A stretch of 46,388 nt of DNA from Thermodesulfovibrionales bacterium (GCA_031082155.1 JAVHLL010000023.1:1-46388), one strand, 5' to 3'. Counted from the first letter of the stretch, positions 33,567 to 44,361 are shown. Made by a program: numbers and translations. The notes: generated by a model not told the origin, from the sequence alone.

Positions 33567-35021
33567 GTGTCCCTGTACCGCTTGACCATCTCCGAAGCGA
33601 GAGATCTCCTGCTAAAGCGCGAGATAACCGTTCAGGATATCGTAAGCTCAATTTTTACACGGATTGACGCTCTCGAGAAGAAGGTGAGCGCGTTCCTCAC
33701 TCTTACAAAAGATGAAGCGTTCAGGGGCGCAGAAGATGCGCAGAAAAGGATCGACAGGGGAGAGAACAAATCTCTTCTCGGGATTCCCTTTGCCGTTAAG
33801 GACAATATGTGTACACGGAATATCCGCACAACCTGTGCATCAAAAATATTGCATAATTTTGTTCCTCCCTATGAGAGCACCGCAACAACCAGACTCTCTG
33901 CAGAAGGTTCAGTTCTCATCGGCAAAACGAACATGGATGAATTTGCCATGGGTTCTTCAACGGAAAACTCAGGTGTTCAGATCACAAAGAATCCCTGGGA
34001 TTTGGAAAGAATTCCGGGAGGTTCCAGCGGAGGCTCTGCTGCAGCAGTCGCCGCAGACGAATGTATTGCAGCTCTCGGTTCTGATACAGGGGGATCAATC
34101 AGACAGCCGGCTTCTTTCTGCGGTGTTGTGGGATTGAAACCTACCTATGGCAGAGTCTCTCGCTACGGGCTTGTTGCGTTCGCCTCTTCTCTCGATCAGA
34201 TAGGGACCATCACAAAAAATGTAAGGGATTCCGCCATCATCATGAATGCCATTGCCGGACACGATCCGTGCGACTCCACCTCAGCACCTCTGCCAGTTCC
34301 TGACTTCACCGCAGTGCTTGGCAGGGATATTCGGGGTATGCGGATCGGCATCCCGAAGGAATATTTTATCGAGGGGATGGACAGAGAGGTTGAGCAGGCT
34401 GTCAAAGAGGCGATCCGGCATCTCGAATCAGCCGGGGCGGTCCCCGTTGAAATATCGCTTCCCCATACAGAATACGCAATCGCAACATACTATATTATTG
34501 CCACCTCGGAAGCTTCCTCCAACCTGGCACGCTATGACGGAGTCAAGTACGGCTTGAGGAATGAAGGCAAGGATTTGATGGACATGTATGTTTCGACAAG
34601 GGCGCGCGGATTCGGAGCTGAGGTGAAAAGGAGGATCATGCTTGGCACATACGCCCTTTCCTCCGGCTATTATGATGCATATTACAAAAAGTCACAGCAG
34701 GTAAGGACACTTATCAAAAAGGATTTTGAAGATGCGTTCAGGACTGTCGATGTCCTCATAACACCGACGGCGCCCACCCCTGCGTTCAGGATCGGGGAGA
34801 AAACATCTGACCCGCTCCAGATGTACCTGTCCGATATCTTCACCATATCGGTGAACCTCGCCGGCGTACCGGCTCTCTCTGTTCCCTGCGGATTTACTTC
34901 CGGGAACCTTCCGGTCGGCCTCCAGATTATCGGGAAACATTTTGACGAGGAAGCTCTGTTCAGGATCGCCTATGCATATGAACAGGGGACGGAATGGCGA
35001 ATGAGGAAACCGGCCTTATGA
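33567..35021 (+). CDS. gatA: Asp/Glu-tRNA amidotransferase subunit A
   Basis: This 484-residue amidase subunit of GatCAB hydrolyses glutamine and delivers ammonia to GatB, for conversion of misacylated Glu-tRNA(Gln) or Asp-tRNA(Asn). The amidase signature is complete: Lys78 in FAVKDNM, cis-Ser153 in [11 protein letters not shown] and nucleophile Ser177 in [11 protein letters not shown], matching the family triad. GTG at 33567 is the start because it follows AGGAGG, gives the usual family length and begins [14 protein letters not shown]. The longer frame from 33495 would begin inside the promoter. The gene overlaps gatB by ATGA. The small subunit gene gatC is not in this window. Because glnS is also present here, the main target may be tRNA(Asn). 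Confidence 0.97.
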   Translation: MSLYRLTISEARDLLLKREITVQDIVSSIFTRIDALEKKVSAFLTLTKDEAFRGAEDAQKRIDRGENKSLLGIPFAVKDNMCTRNIRTTCASKILHNFVPPYESTATTRLSAEGSVLIGKTNMDEFAMGSSTENSGVQITKNPWDLERIPGGSSGGSAAAVAADECIAALGSDTGGSIRQPASFCGVVGLKPTYGRVSRYGLVAFASSLDQIGTITKNVRDSAIIMNAIAGHDPCDSTSAPLPVPDFTAVLGRDIRGMRIGIPKEYFIEGMDREVEQAVKEAIRHLESAGAVPVEISLPHTEYAIATYYIIATSEASSNLARYDGVKYGLRNEGKDLMDMYVSTRARGFGAEVKRRIMLGTYALSSGYYDAYYKKSQQVRTLIKKDFEDAFRTVDVLITPTAPTPAFRIGEKTSDPLQMYLSDIFTISVNLAGVPALSVPCGFTSGNLPVGLQIIGKHFDEEALFRIAYAYEQGTEWRMRKPAL

Positions 35022-36448
35022 AATACGAAGCTGTCATCGGGCTTGAAGTACACGCTCAGATGCGTACCGATACGAAGATATTCTGCGGCTGCTCAACCCT
35101 GTTCGGCTCAGAGCCGAACAGCCAGACCTGTCCTGTCTGCATTGGCATGCCGGGCGTACTTCCCGTTCTGAATAAAAAAGCCCTCGGGTTTGCGATCAGA
35201 ACCGGCCTGGCAACAGACTGCACCATATCCCCCTACAGCAGGTTCGCCAGAAAAAACTATTTCTACCCGGACCTTCCCAAGGGCTACCAGATAAGCCAGT
35301 ACGAACTGCCGATCTGTGAACATGGACAGATAGAAATACTCGTCGACGGACAGGCCGGAAAAATCGGCATTACAAGAATCCATATGGAAGAGGACGCAGG
35401 GAAAAATATTCATGAAGGCACCGGGGATTTCAGTTTTGTCGACCTCAACAGGGCTGGCGTCCCGCTCATGGAAATCGTTTCGGAGCCTGACCTGAGAAGT
35501 CCGCAGGAAGCAGTCGCATATATGAAAAAACTTCGTACGATTCTCATATATCTCGGGGTATGTGATGGCAATATGGAGCAGGGATCGCTCAGATGTGATG
35601 CAAACATATCGGTGCGTCCTGTCGGCCGGCAGGAATTCGGGGTTAAAGTCGAAATAAAAAACCTGAATTCATTCCGTTTCGTTGAAAAAGCCCTCGAATA
35701 TGAGATAAAACGACAGAGAAAAGTTATCGAAGAAGGCGGGAAGATCATCCAGGAGACGAGACTCTGGGATTCAGGCAGTGGGGTAACCGAATCCATGCGG
35801 GGCAAAGAGGAAGCCCACGATTACCGGTATTTCCCTGAACCTGACCTCGTACCCATGACAGTCGATCCGGCATGGATTAATGAGATACAATCTTCTCTTC
35901 CTGAATTGCCTGATGCGAAGCGGGAGCGCTTTGTCTCTGAATACGGTCTGCCCGAAGCAGACGCAGACCTGCTTACCTCGGAGAAACCTCTTTCCGAATG
36001 GTTTGAAGATGCGGTAAAAACCGGTGGGGGACCCAAGACTGTTGCAAACTGGATTATGGGCGACCTCATGAAACTGTTGAATGCCGAGAACAAAACTATA
36101 GAAGAATGTCCTCTGCAACCGCACCAGCTTGTCGATATGCTGAAACTCGTGGAGAATGGAACGATAAGCGGCAAGATAGCAAAGACTGTCTTTGAAGAAA
36201 TATTCAGAACCGGCAAAAATGCAGGGGCTATTATTCAGGAACAAGGCCTGGTTCAAATCAGCGACGCCGGAGAGATAGAAAAAATCGTTGACGAGATCAT
36301 TGCAAACCATGCAAAAGAAGCGGAGAGGTTCAAAGCCGGTGAAGAAAAACTTATGGGATTCTTTGTAGGTCAGGTCATGAAACTGACAAAAGGCAAGGCG
36401 AATCCGCAGGTCGTGAATGAGCTTTTGAAGAAGAACCTCTTGTCATAA
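35018..36448 (+). CDS. gatB: Asp/Glu-tRNA amidotransferase subunit B
   Basis: This 476-residue subunit binds the misacylated tRNA and activates its side-chain carboxylate by phosphorylation before amidation. It begins [14 protein letters not shown], then FCGCSTLFG and [17 protein letters not shown], with the structural Cys residues of the zinc-binding form. [10 protein letters not shown] and [17 protein letters not shown] complete the kinase-like core. The C-terminal third (about 330-476) contains the helical and YqeY-like tail that grips tRNA, ending [26 protein letters not shown] at 35018 overlaps the gatA stop (ATGA); an in-frame ATG at 34994 would add eight residues. No terminator is obvious before the following repeat. 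Confidence 0.97.
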   Translation: MKYEAVIGLEVHAQMRTDTKIFCGCSTLFGSEPNSQTCPVCIGMPGVLPVLNKKALGFAIRTGLATDCTISPYSRFARKNYFYPDLPKGYQISQYELPICEHGQIEILVDGQAGKIGITRIHMEEDAGKNIHEGTGDFSFVDLNRAGVPLMEIVSEPDLRSPQEAVAYMKKLRTILIYLGVCDGNMEQGSLRCDANISVRPVGRQEFGVKVEIKNLNSFRFVEKALEYEIKRQRKVIEEGGKIIQETRLWDSGSGVTESMRGKEEAHDYRYFPEPDLVPMTVDPAWINEIQSSLPELPDAKRERFVSEYGLPEADADLLTSEKPLSEWFEDAVKTGGGPKTVANWIMGDLMKLLNAENKTIEECPLQPHQLVDMLKLVENGTISGKIAKTVFEEIFRTGKNAGAIIQEQGLVQISDAGEIEKIVDEIIANHAKEAERFKAGEEKLMGFFVGQVMKLTKGKANPQVVNELLKKNLLS

Positions 36449-36497
36449 CCTTGATTTTATACTGACTTTTTCATTAATGTTAATAAGGTATTTCTTT

Positions 36498-36587
36498 GTC
36501 ATTCCGGCTTGACCGGAATCTTTCCCTCTCCTTATTCTTAAGGGTAACCGCAAGATATTATGAAAGATTCCCGACAAGCGGGAATGA
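36498..36587. repeat. Dispersed palindromic repeat (GTCATTCC family), copy 2
   Basis: It starts GTCATTCCGGCTTGACCGGAATC and ends ATTCCCGACAAGCGGGAATGA. Each end is itself a small hairpin (TTCCGGCTTGACCGGAA; TTCCCGACAAGCGGGAA). It fills most of the gap between gatB and tRNA-Ser. Confidence 0.75.
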
Positions 36588-36644
36588 ATGGAATAGTATT
36601 GAATGTATTTGTATAAATACCATTAGTAAACAACTGTCGTGTAT

Positions 36645-36735
36645 GGAGAGATGTCCGAGCGGCCGAAGGAGCACGACTGGAAATCGTGTGTACGCTAAAC
36701 CCGTACCGTGGGTTCAAATCCCACTCTCTCCGCCA
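36645..36735 (+). tRNA. tRNA-Ser (anticodon GGA)
   Basis: Acceptor stem GGAGAGA (36645-36651) pairs with TCTCTCC (36725-36731), followed by a discriminator G and an encoded CCA. The anticodon arm CACGA-CTGGAAA-TCGTG gives anticodon GGA, which reads UCC and UCU. A long variable arm (class II) is present, as expected for serine, and the T arm reads GTGGGTTCAAATCCCAC. It lies 13 bases before the SRP RNA and may share its transcript. Confidence 0.97.
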
Positions 36736-36748
36736 TTTTGTCTTTTTT

Positions 36749-36857
<109 letters not shown>

Positions 36858-36872
36858 AAGGAAGACAAAAAT

Positions 36873-36913
36873 AACAGCCATTGGTCAACAGTCATGAAAA
36901 TTATTGACTATTG
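36873..36913 (+). repeat. Hairpin between SRP RNA and dnaX
   Basis: TGGTCAACAGTCA pairs with TGACTATTGACCA with one mismatch around an AT-rich loop. There is no T run after it, so it is not a typical terminator. It lies just before dnaX and may affect its translation. Confidence 0.5.
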
Positions 36914-36936
36914 ACCAGCGACCAATGACAACACAT

Positions 36937-38622
36937 ATGAGTTACATAGTCCTTGCAAGGAAATGGAGACCCCAGGAGTTTGAAGACCTCGTCGGTCAGG
37001 AACCTATAGTCCGTATTCTGCAAAACTCCCTCGAACAGAAAAGAATTGCGCACGGGTATCTCTTTTCCGGTCCGAGAGGAGTTGGAAAAACCTCAACCGC
37101 GCGTATACTCGCGAAAGCCCTCAACTGCAAGGAAGGACCTACGTCCGCTCCCTGCGGGACCTGTTCATTCTGCACCTCTATAACCAACGGCTCTTCCGTG
37201 GATGTTATGGAAATAGACGGTGCGTCGAATAACAGCGTGAATGATATCCGCGATCTCAGAGAACGGGTGAAGTATGTCCCTTCCGGCGGACGATATAAAG
37301 TCTATATTATCGACGAAACGCATATGCTCACTGACGCAGCGTTTAATGCCCTCCTGAAAACCCTTGAAGAGCCTCCACCCCATGTCGTCTTCGTGCTTGC
37401 GACCACGGCACCCAGAAAAATCCCCCTTACGGTTCTTTCGCGCTGCCAGCACCTGCCTTTCAAAAGGATCACGGTATCAAAAATCAGGGAGAGGCTGAAA
37501 AAAATCGCTGAGACAGAAGGCATCAGGATTTCCGCGACTGCGCTGGAAATGGTTGCACGGGCCGCTGACGGCAGTATGCGCGACTCTCTTACAATCCTCG
37601 ACCAGATATCTTCGTTTTCGACTGACATCAGCGAAGCCGATATCCGTGACCTCCTTGGTATCACAGAGACCGGTCTTTTGGTGCAGACCGCGGAGGCGCT
37701 GCTGGAGGGGAAAAGAACAGACATTCTCAGGATCACCAGCGATCTTGCGGAAAAAGGCACTGATATCAGATCATTCATGAAGGAACTCATCCAGTTTTTC
37801 AGGGATCTTCTCGTCGCATGTGTCGTGAAAAACCCTGAGGAGATACTCGAACTCGGCAATGAAGAAATGCACATATTGAAAAAAATCATACGCAGCACCT
37901 CTGAAGACCGCCTCACCCTGGTGCTTGCCGAATTGCTCAAGGCAGAAGTGGAGATACGGAGCGCCACCTCTCCCCGCATCTCCCTTGAGATGTCACTCCT
38001 GAGGATCAGTTTCCTGAGCGATATGACGCCGGTAAAAACAATCCTGGAACATCTGGATTCCCTTCTGGCCCAGGAGCCGGAGAGAGAGGGAACAGGCGAA
38101 CATCAGCAGCCGGAAGGCGATTATTCTCCCGCGAATGAGGTCCGGGAAGCCGTTGCTGAACATGATGCAGTGACCAGTGAGGAAAAGACAGACATTGAAG
38201 AAATACATACAGATACAGGAACCGGGGATTCAGATAATCGAGAAGAGATTGTACAGGAGGACATGCTCCTGACTGAAGAAATCTGGGAAAGGGCGCTCAA
38301 AAGAATGGCTGCCCCACTTGCCTCGAAGTTATTCATGGCTGAGCATACGCTCACCCGCGGCATGCTTGTGCTCACCCTGAACGGAGGAGACTCGGTCTTT
38401 GCAGATTCGATAAAGAAACAGGGTAAAAGCATAGCAGAAGTTTTCTCCGAGGAACTCGGGAGCAGGATTACTATTGAGATAGTGACGAAAAAGAAAAAAA
38501 TAACCCGGCAAAAAGACCTGAAGAATGAAATCATGGCAGATCCGGAAATCAAATCGGTGCTTGAATTGTTCGATGGAAGGGTTGTTGATGTGATACCAGG
38601 AACAGACGAAAAGGACGAATAG
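36937..38622 (+). CDS. dnaX: DNA polymerase III subunit gamma/tau
   Basis: This 561-residue clamp-loader ATPase loads the beta sliding clamp and bridges the replicative polymerases. Walker A is GPRGVGKT (45-52). The zinc module is Cys64, Cys73, Cys76 and Cys79 (CGTCSFC). Walker B is YIIDETHML, with sensor 1 near FVLATTAPRKIPLTVLSRCQ. Domain III follows to about residue 350, then an acidic linker (Glu/Asp-rich, about 370-435) and a C-terminal ~110-residue domain ending in KSVLELFDGRVVDVIPG. ATG at 36937 gives the family start MSYIVLARKWRP; upstream starts (36904, 36925) add non-family residues. No ribosome binding site is evident. I see no A- or T-rich slippery heptamer that would mark a programmed frameshift. 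SRP RNA-dnaX-ebfC is a conserved order in many bacteria. Confidence 0.95.
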   Translation: MSYIVLARKWRPQEFEDLVGQEPIVRILQNSLEQKRIAHGYLFSGPRGVGKTSTARILAKALNCKEGPTSAPCGTCSFCTSITNGSSVDVMEIDGASNNSVNDIRDLRERVKYVPSGGRYKVYIIDETHMLTDAAFNALLKTLEEPPPHVVFVLATTAPRKIPLTVLSRCQHLPFKRITVSKIRERLKKIAETEGIRISATALEMVARAADGSMRDSLTILDQISSFSTDISEADIRDLLGITETGLLVQTAEALLEGKRTDILRITSDLAEKGTDIRSFMKELIQFFRDLLVACVVKNPEEILELGNEEMHILKKIIRSTSEDRLTLVLAELLKAEVEIRSATSPRISLEMSLLRISFLSDMTPVKTILEHLDSLLAQEPEREGTGEHQQPEGDYSPANEVREAVAEHDAVTSEEKTDIEEIHTDTGTGDSDNREEIVQEDMLLTEEIWERALKRMAAPLASKLFMAEHTLTRGMLVLTLNGGDSVFADSIKKQGKSIAEVFSEELGSRITIEIVTKKKKITRQKDLKNEIMADPEIKSVLELFDGRVVDVIPGTDEKDE

Positions 38623-38687
38623 TCAGGCAGCAGGAATAATGCAAAATTCCCTATGCATGTATTATCTTAACGGACACGGAGGAAAGT

Positions 38688-39023
38688 ATGTCGAAAAAAA
38701 TGCTTGGTGATCTCATGCGTCAGGCACAGAAGCTCCAGACTGAGATGGCAAAGATGCAGGAAGAGGCGAAAAAAAAGACCGTTGAAGCGACAGCGGGCGG
38801 CGGCATGGTGACCGCAGTTGCAAGCGGCGCAGGAGAGATCATTTCTCTCAAGATCGAGAAGGATGTCGTGAATCCGGAAGACGTAGAGATGCTGCAGGAC
38901 CTCGTTATCGCGGCGGCGAACGAGGCTCTCCGCAGGGCGCAGGAAATGGTGCAGGGTGAAATGTCGAAACTCACCGGCGGTCTGCAGATGCCAGGGCTCG
39001 GAGATCTGGGCAAAATGTTTTAG
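38688..39023 (+). CDS. ebfC: Nucleoid-associated protein, YbaB/EbfC family
   Basis: This 111-residue small dimeric DNA-binding protein coats and bridges DNA. The family pattern is complete: an N-terminal helix LMRQAQKLQTEMAKMQEEAKK, a Gly-rich strand region VEATAGGGMVTAVASGAGEI, then EDVEMLQDLVIAAANEALRRAQEM and a Met/Gly-rich tail (GGLQMPGLGDLGKMF). GGAGG lies 6 bases before the ATG. It follows dnaX by 65 bases and precedes the HNH gene by 6, so the three are likely co-transcribed. recR, often next in this order, is not here. Confidence 0.96.
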   Translation: MSKKMLGDLMRQAQKLQTEMAKMQEEAKKKTVEATAGGGMVTAVASGAGEIISLKIEKDVVNPEDVEMLQDLVIAAANEALRRAQEMVQGEMSKLTGGLQMPGLGDLGKMF

Positions 39024-39029
39024 GAACCC

Positions 39030-39335
39030 ATGGAAGCATTCATTTCACCGGTTACTGAAGAAGAAATCAGGAAAGAGAAAATAAAGGCACAAACCCTCAG
39101 AAAAACACAATGGTGGAAGAGGAAGTGTTCGGCAGGGGCCTGTTATTTCTGCATGAAGCAAGTCCATCCCAAAGAATTGACCATGGAACATGTCGTTCCG
39201 CTCATTCGGGGCGGGAAATCTATAAAGGGGAATATCGTCCCTGCATGCAAGGAATGCAACACAAAAAAGAAATATCTCCTTCCCATTGAATGGGAAGACT
39301 ACCTCAAAACTTTACAGAACGACCCCTGGAGCTGA
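39030..39335 (+). CDS. Small HNH-family endonuclease-like protein
   Basis: This 101-residue protein carries an HNH zinc-finger nuclease fold. Paired Cys residues (CYFCMKQ at about 38-41 and CKECN near 73-76) hold a structural zinc. Between them, ELTMEHVVPLIRGGKS contains the catalytic His and GNIVPACKECN the Asn. The N-terminal 30 residues are charged and helical. It starts 6 bases after ebfC and ends 3 bases before tilS, so it is expressed with replication and tRNA-modification genes. There is no phage or restriction gene nearby. The biological target is unknown; repair, RNA processing or a domesticated homing-type nuclease are all possible. Confidence 0.85.
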   Translation: MEAFISPVTEEEIRKEKIKAQTLRKTQWWKRKCSAGACYFCMKQVHPKELTMEHVVPLIRGGKSIKGNIVPACKECNTKKKYLLPIEWEDYLKTLQNDPWS

Positions 39336-39338
39336 AGG

Positions 39339-40724
39339 ATGCCCCCTCAGACACTTCCCGATACAATACTGCATACGATCAATAAGTTCTCGATGCTGCT
39401 TGGCAGAGAAAGGGTGCTCGTCAGTCTTTCGGGAGGGCCTGATTCCGTATGCCTCCTCTCGGTTCTTTGTCATCTTAAAGAGAAACTGGCCCTCGAGATT
39501 CATGCCCTGTATGTTGATCATGGGATGAGACCGGAGGAGACCCCTTCTGAAATCGCCTTCTGTAAAAAATACTGCGGTACACTCTCTGTCCCATTCATGA
39601 AGAAGGGTGTTGAGGTGAGGGCCTTTGCCCGGGAGCAGGGGCTCAATATACAGGAAGCTGCGAGAGAACTCCGTTACAGGAAACTCGACGAAGCTGCCTT
39701 CGAGATAAAGGCAGATAAGATTGCAATGGCACATACGGCTGATGACCAGGTGGAGACTGTTCTGATGCGGTTTTTACGGGGTTCAGGCTCTGCAGGCCTT
39801 GCCGGTATTCCTCCGGTAAGAAAACATATCATCAGGCCCCTTATTGAAACAGCCAAGGTTGCTATAGAGCGATTTCTTGAGGAAAACCGCCTGGAGTATG
39901 TTATAGATTCTTCGAATCTGAAGAAAGACTACCTCAGAAACAGAATCAGGTTCTCCGTTGTCCCCCTGCTCAGGGAACTGAATCCCGACATTGCAGAAAC
40001 CCTGTCGCATACTGCGGAAATTTTCAGGGAAGAAGAAAAATATTTTGAACTCATTGTAACCAAAGCGCTCATGAAAATGATATGCAGAAAGACGGACCTC
40101 TCGATCGAGCTTTTTCTCGCTCCCTTCGGGATTATGGATAAGGTCATCGTACGCAGGGTGCTGCGGAGAGCGCTTAACGAGACAAAAGGCCTCAGGAGCA
40201 TAGGTTTTATCCATATCGAAGAAATCATTGAATTGGTGAAACAGGGGAACCCGGGTGACAGGGTCTATCTGCCGAAAGGGATACGGGCGATCAAAGGCTA
40301 TGCAACGATGCTCCTCACCTCGGAGGTCCCCCAGCGGATCGGCAACTATGAATTGCCCGTTCCCGGAGAAATTGTCCTGAAGGAGGCAAAATCTGTTATC
40401 AAGGCATCACTCGTGGATGAAGGAAAAGGATTTGGCGACGGTAAAATGCAGATTGTGCTGGACGCGGACAAAACTAGAGAAACGCTTACCGTTCGCGCAC
40501 GAGAGAACGGTGATTTTTTCTACCCTCTGGGATTCGGCAGAAAAAAGAAACTTCAGGATTATTTCGTCGATGCAAAAATTCCGAGGGATGAACGGGATAT
40601 CATCCCCGTTGTTGCCTCAGGAGACGACATCGTCTGGATAGCAGGTTTCAGGGGTGATGACCGCTTCAGGGTAACCGACACGACAAAGCGGTTCCTGAAG
40701 CTGGAGTTCAAAAAAGCACTGTAA
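39339..40724 (+). CDS. tilS: tRNA(Ile)-lysidine synthase
   Basis: This 461-residue enzyme attaches lysine to C34 of tRNA-Ile(CAU) using ATP, so that the tRNA reads AUA. The N-terminal PP-loop domain has SGGPDS at 31-36 (the ATP pyrophosphatase signature), YVDHGMRPEE, then ELRYRKL and AMAHTADDQVETVLMRFLRGSG, all typical of TilS. The middle domain follows, with KKDYLRNRIRFSVVPLL. The C-terminal ~75 residues (FYPLGFGRKKKLQDYFVDAKI, ending IVWIAGFRGDDRFRVTDTTK) form the TilS C-terminal tRNA-binding domain. The gene is three bases from the HNH stop and is the last gene of that run; repeats and no clear terminator follow. Confidence 0.95.
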   Translation: MPPQTLPDTILHTINKFSMLLGRERVLVSLSGGPDSVCLLSVLCHLKEKLALEIHALYVDHGMRPEETPSEIAFCKKYCGTLSVPFMKKGVEVRAFAREQGLNIQEAARELRYRKLDEAAFEIKADKIAMAHTADDQVETVLMRFLRGSGSAGLAGIPPVRKHIIRPLIETAKVAIERFLEENRLEYVIDSSNLKKDYLRNRIRFSVVPLLRELNPDIAETLSHTAEIFREEEKYFELIVTKALMKMICRKTDLSIELFLAPFGIMDKVIVRRVLRRALNETKGLRSIGFIHIEEIIELVKQGNPGDRVYLPKGIRAIKGYATMLLTSEVPQRIGNYELPVPGEIVLKEAKSVIKASLVDEGKGFGDGKMQIVLDADKTRETLTVRARENGDFFYPLGFGRKKKLQDYFVDAKIPRDERDIIPVVASGDDIVWIAGFRGDDRFRVTDTTKRFLKLEFKKAL

Positions 40725-40840
40725 GAAGTTTATAGAAAGCCCAGACACATATTTTTTCGCATGCAATTGTTTGCTTACCGAAATATAATACTATCGGCAA
40801 TTATTAAAATGTGCATAATACTATCAACATCGGCTGATCT

Positions 40841-40905
40841 GTCATTCCCGCTTGTCGGGAATCTTTCCTGCTTTGAAGAAAGATGCCGGACAAGCCGGCA
40901 TGACA
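40841..40905. repeat. Dispersed palindromic repeat (GTCATTCC family), copy 3
   Basis: It runs from GTCATTCCCGCTTGTCGGGAATCTTTC to a partner ending GCCGGACAAGCCGGCATGAC. It folds end to end with GTCAT/ATGAC outer arms and two small inner hairpins. This is the most regular copy in the window. Confidence 0.8.
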
Positions 40906-41006
40906 CAGAGAAGGTACGCAATTCAGTGTCCACACTATTATGACAACCTTAATTTCTTGGTGTCAGTACTTATTAACAGTCTCATAATAGTCTGTACATT
41001 TTCGGC

Positions 41007-41106
41007 GTCATTCCCGCTCTACGAGTCGTAGACGAAGGCGTCCCGAATGCTTTCGGGACAATTTGACCGGAAAATGGATGCCCGACTGAGGACCTCGGGC
41101 ATGACG
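41007..41106. repeat. Dispersed palindromic repeat (GTCATTCC family), copy 4
   Basis: It opens GTCATTCCCGCTC and closes CCTCGGGCATGAC. Two inner hairpins are nested in it: CTACGAGTCGTAG, and TCCCGAATGCTTTCGGGA. It is longer than copy 3, as if a second unit had inserted. Confidence 0.75.
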
Positions 41107-41206
41107 GAGAAGGAAAAGAATCCATGGATACTACGAGACAGTACTTAAGTTCGAATGACAGACTGAGGAATGAGAGAAAGATTTTTTATATGGGAAAGGT
41201 TTCGCT

Positions 41207-42619
41207 ATGGTAAGAGTGAGGTTTGCACCGAGTCCGACCGGACATCTCCATATTGGCGGGGCACGGACAGCGCTCTTTAACTGGCTTTTTGCACAACATA
41301 ACAAGGGGTCTTTCATCCTGCGGATCGAAGATACCGACAGGACCCGTTCCACTGAAGAATATATCGCTTCGATTATGGAAGGCATGCAGTGGCTCAAGCT
41401 CAACTGGAACGAGGGGCCGTACAGGCAGACTGATAGGTTTGACCTCTACAGAAGCTATGCAGAAACCCTGGTGAAAGAAGGGAAGGCATACTATTGCTTC
41501 TGTTCACCCGAAGAACTCGAAACGAGGAGAAAAGAAGCGCTCGCCCAGGGCAGGTCGCCGAAATACGACGGCAGGTGCAGGGAAAGAAAAGATCCGGTTT
41601 CCGGGAGGAGTCCGGCAATACGATTTCTGATGCCGGCAGAGGGAGAGGCGGTTGTAGAAGATCTGATCAAAGGAAGGACAGTCTTCGAAAACAGCCAGCT
41701 CGATGACCTGATTATCTTCCGCTCTGACGGGACGCCGACATATAATTTCACTGTTGTTGTAGACGACGTGGACATGAAGATCACCCATGTCATCAGGGGG
41801 GACGACCACCTGAATAATACACCGAAGCAAATCCATATCTATAGGGCCCTCGGGTATGAGGTCCCGCTCTTTGCCCATCTCCCCATGATCCTCGGGGCAG
41901 ATAAAACGAGGCTCAGCAAAAGGCATGGGGCGACATCCGTGATTGCGTACAGGGATATGGGGTATCTGCCTGAAGCCCTGGTCAATTATCTCGTCCGTCT
42001 CGGCTGGTCATACGGCGACCAGGAGGTTTTTTCGATGGATGAATTGACCGGGTATTTTTCTTTTGACCATGTGGGAAAGTCCGCTGCAGTGTTCAACCCT
42101 GAAAAACTCCTCTGGCTCAACAGTCATTATCTTATGCAGAAAACACCTGAAGAGCTTGTGGAACTGGTCATGCCTTTTCTTGTAAGCCAAAAGATCGTCG
42201 GAGAGGGAGAGCATCCCGACAGGCAATGGCTGGGCAAGGCCGCGCTTTCGCTGAGGGAACGTGCAAAGACCCTTGTTGAACTTGCGCATGGATTGCAGTT
42301 TTACCTTGCGGAAGATATAGGATACAACGAAAAGGCAAAAGCAAAATTCCTGAATGCCGGGACCCTTGCACACCTGAAGGGGATCAGGGAAGCGATTGAA
42401 TCACTTGAAAATTTTACTGCAGCTGAGATAGAAAAGATATTTGTATCATACGCCGGGCTTCATGGCCTGAAGCTCGGCATGATTGCCCAGCCTGTGAGGG
42501 TTGCCATGACAGGCAAGACTGAAAGTCCAGGAATATTCGAAGTTCTCGAAATCCTGGGGAAGGCGAAAACTCTGCAACGGTTGGAAAGAGCGATAAAAAC
42601 CATAGGGGAAGGATCATGA
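41207..42619 (+). CDS. gltX: Glutamyl-tRNA synthetase
   Basis: This 470-residue class I synthetase charges tRNA-Glu with glutamate. The HIGH-type motif is HIGGA within [16 protein letters not shown] (residues 6-21). The KMSKS-type loop is KTRLSKRHG (about 235-243). [14 protein letters not shown] and [19 protein letters not shown] are diagnostic. The C-terminal all-helical anticodon-binding domain is present ([20 protein letters not shown]). Whether it also charges tRNA-Gln cannot be told from the sequence by eye; with glnS next door a discriminating enzyme is more likely. Its stop overlaps the glnS start (ATGA). Confidence 0.97.
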   Translation: MVRVRFAPSPTGHLHIGGARTALFNWLFAQHNKGSFILRIEDTDRTRSTEEYIASIMEGMQWLKLNWNEGPYRQTDRFDLYRSYAETLVKEGKAYYCFCSPEELETRRKEALAQGRSPKYDGRCRERKDPVSGRSPAIRFLMPAEGEAVVEDLIKGRTVFENSQLDDLIIFRSDGTPTYNFTVVVDDVDMKITHVIRGDDHLNNTPKQIHIYRALGYEVPLFAHLPMILGADKTRLSKRHGATSVIAYRDMGYLPEALVNYLVRLGWSYGDQEVFSMDELTGYFSFDHVGKSAAVFNPEKLLWLNSHYLMQKTPEELVELVMPFLVSQKIVGEGEHPDRQWLGKAALSLRERAKTLVELAHGLQFYLAEDIGYNEKAKAKFLNAGTLAHLKGIREAIESLENFTAAEIEKIFVSYAGLHGLKLGMIAQPVRVAMTGKTESPGIFEVLEILGKAKTLQRLERAIKTIGEGS

Positions 42620-44361
42620 ACGACTCCGGAGAAAAGAGAGACAAAGGGAAAGAGGCGGATCCGGCATCATCGGCTTCCGCGAAACCTTCTCATTTCATCA
42701 CAGAGATTATCGAAGCGGATATCAACGCAAAAAAATACGACAGCCGTGTGCATACCCGCTTCCCTCCTGAACCGAACGGCTATCTCCATATCGGACATGC
42801 CAAGTCCATCTGCCTGAATTTTGGTACCGCTCAAGACTTCGGCGGCCTCTGTAATATGCGGTTCGATGATACGAATCCCACAAAAGAAGAAGTTGAATAT
42901 GTCGAGTCAATACAGGAAGACGTCCGATGGATAGGGTTTGACTGGGATGACCGGCTCTTCTATGCATCGGATTATTTCGAGAAGCTTTATCAGTTCGCGG
43001 TACAACTCATTCATGCGGGCAACGCATATGTCTGTGACCTCAGTCCCCAGGAGATCAGAGAATACCGCGGCACGTTGACAGAGGCGGGAAGGGAGAGCCC
43101 CTACCGGAACCGCAGTGTTGAGGAAAACCTGAATCTCTTTGCACGTATGAGAGCGGGAGAATTTCCTGACGGCACGCGAACATTACGCGCGAAAATTGAT
43201 ATGGTTTCCGGGAACATTAATATGCGCGACCCGGTAATCTACCGGATACTCCATGCTTCCCACCACCGTACCGGTGATACATGGTGTATTTATCCGATGT
43301 ACGATTATGCACATTGCCTGTCGGATTCCCTGGAAGGCATCACCCATTCTCTCTGCACCCTCGAATTCGAAGACCACAGACCGCTCTATGACTGGATCCT
43401 TGATATACTGGATGTATATCATCCCCGCCAGATCGAATTCGCCCGTCTGAACCTCACGTATACTGTCCTCAGCAAAAGGAAACTCATAGAATTGGTCGAT
43501 GGGAACTATGTAAGCGGATGGGATGATCCGCGCATGCCAACAATCTCGGGGTTGCGAAGAAGGGGATATACTCCGGAATCGATACGGAATTTTTGCGACC
43601 GGATAGGGGTAGCCAAACGCGACAGCACAGTAGACATGGCGTTGCTTGAATATTGTCTACGGGAAGATCTCAATAAAAGCGCTCCACGGGTAATGGTCGT
43701 TTTGCAGCCCCTCCGGGTGGTTATTCTCAATTATCCGGAGGATGCAGAAGAAGAGCTGGACGCAATCAACAACCCCGAAGACCCCGGCATGGGGACGCGG
43801 AAAGTGCCATTCTCAAGAGTCCTCTATATCGAAAGGGATGACTTCCGTGAAGATCCGCCGAAGCAGTTTTACCGGCTTGCGCCAGGGCGTGAAGTGCGCC
43901 TGCGGTATGCATATTTCATAAAATGCGTCGGGATCGTAAAGGATGAAAAAACAGGGGAAGTCCTCGAAGTCCATTGCACCTATGACCCTGCAACCAGGGG
44001 CGGCGATGCTCCGGATGGCCGGAAGGTGAAATCAACCCTCCACTGGGTTTCCGCCTCTCATGCGCTTGAGATCGAGGTGCGGCTTTATGATCATCTCTTC
44101 ACCAGTCCCGACCCTGCCGATATTGGAGAAGGCGCTGACTGGAAATCCGGTATCAATCCTGATTCACTGAAAGCGTTGAAATTCTGCCGGGCTGAACCGG
44201 GTCTGTCGGGATCAGCTCCGGGGAACCGGTTCCAGTTTGAGCGACAAGGGTATTTCTGTGTTGACCCCGATTCCACTCCTGATATGTTAGTATTGAATCG
44301 TACCGTTACCCTGCGTGACACGTGGGCCAAAATAGAAAAGTCACAGAAGGAGGGACGATGA
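42616..44361 (+). CDS. glnS: Glutaminyl-tRNA synthetase
   Basis: This 581-residue class I synthetase charges tRNA-Gln directly with glutamine. The first ~45 residues are a charged lead, then [21 protein letters not shown] carries the HIGH motif. [15 protein letters not shown], the GlnRS-specific signature, is followed by the KMSKS-type [11 protein letters not shown]. The two-barrel anticodon domain follows from about 360 ([20 protein letters not shown], then [20 protein letters not shown]). It is translationally coupled to gltX and to gpsA (ATGA at both ends). Its presence means that GatCAB is not strictly needed for Gln-tRNA in this organism. Confidence 0.97.
   Translation: MNDSGEKRDKGKEADPASSASAKPSHFITEIIEADINAKKYDSRVHTRFPPEPNGYLHIGHAKSICLNFGTAQDFGGLCNMRFDDTNPTKEEVEYVESIQEDVRWIGFDWDDRLFYASDYFEKLYQFAVQLIHAGNAYVCDLSPQEIREYRGTLTEAGRESPYRNRSVEENLNLFARMRAGEFPDGTRTLRAKIDMVSGNINMRDPVIYRILHASHHRTGDTWCIYPMYDYAHCLSDSLEGITHSLCTLEFEDHRPLYDWILDILDVYHPRQIEFARLNLTYTVLSKRKLIELVDGNYVSGWDDPRMPTISGLRRRGYTPESIRNFCDRIGVAKRDSTVDMALLEYCLREDLNKSAPRVMVVLQPLRVVILNYPEDAEEELDAINNPEDPGMGTRKVPFSRVLYIERDDFREDPPKQFYRLAPGREVRLRYAYFIKCVGIVKDEKTGEVLEVHCTYDPATRGGDAPDGRKVKSTLHWVSASHALEIEVRLYDHLFTSPDPADIGEGADWKSGINPDSLKALKFCRAEPGLSGSAPGNRFQFERQGYFCVDPDSTPDMLVLNRTVTLRDTWAKIEKSQKEGR

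Larger units (their letters stand above)
40725..41206. other. Intergenic region with two palindromic repeats
   Basis: There is no credible gene in these 482 bases. They contain ATAATACTATC twice (40786-40796 and 40815-40825), then two GTCATTCC-family repeats (40841-40905 and 41007-41106). The 100 bases before gltX must hold its promoter, but I cannot point to good boxes. Confidence 0.6.
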
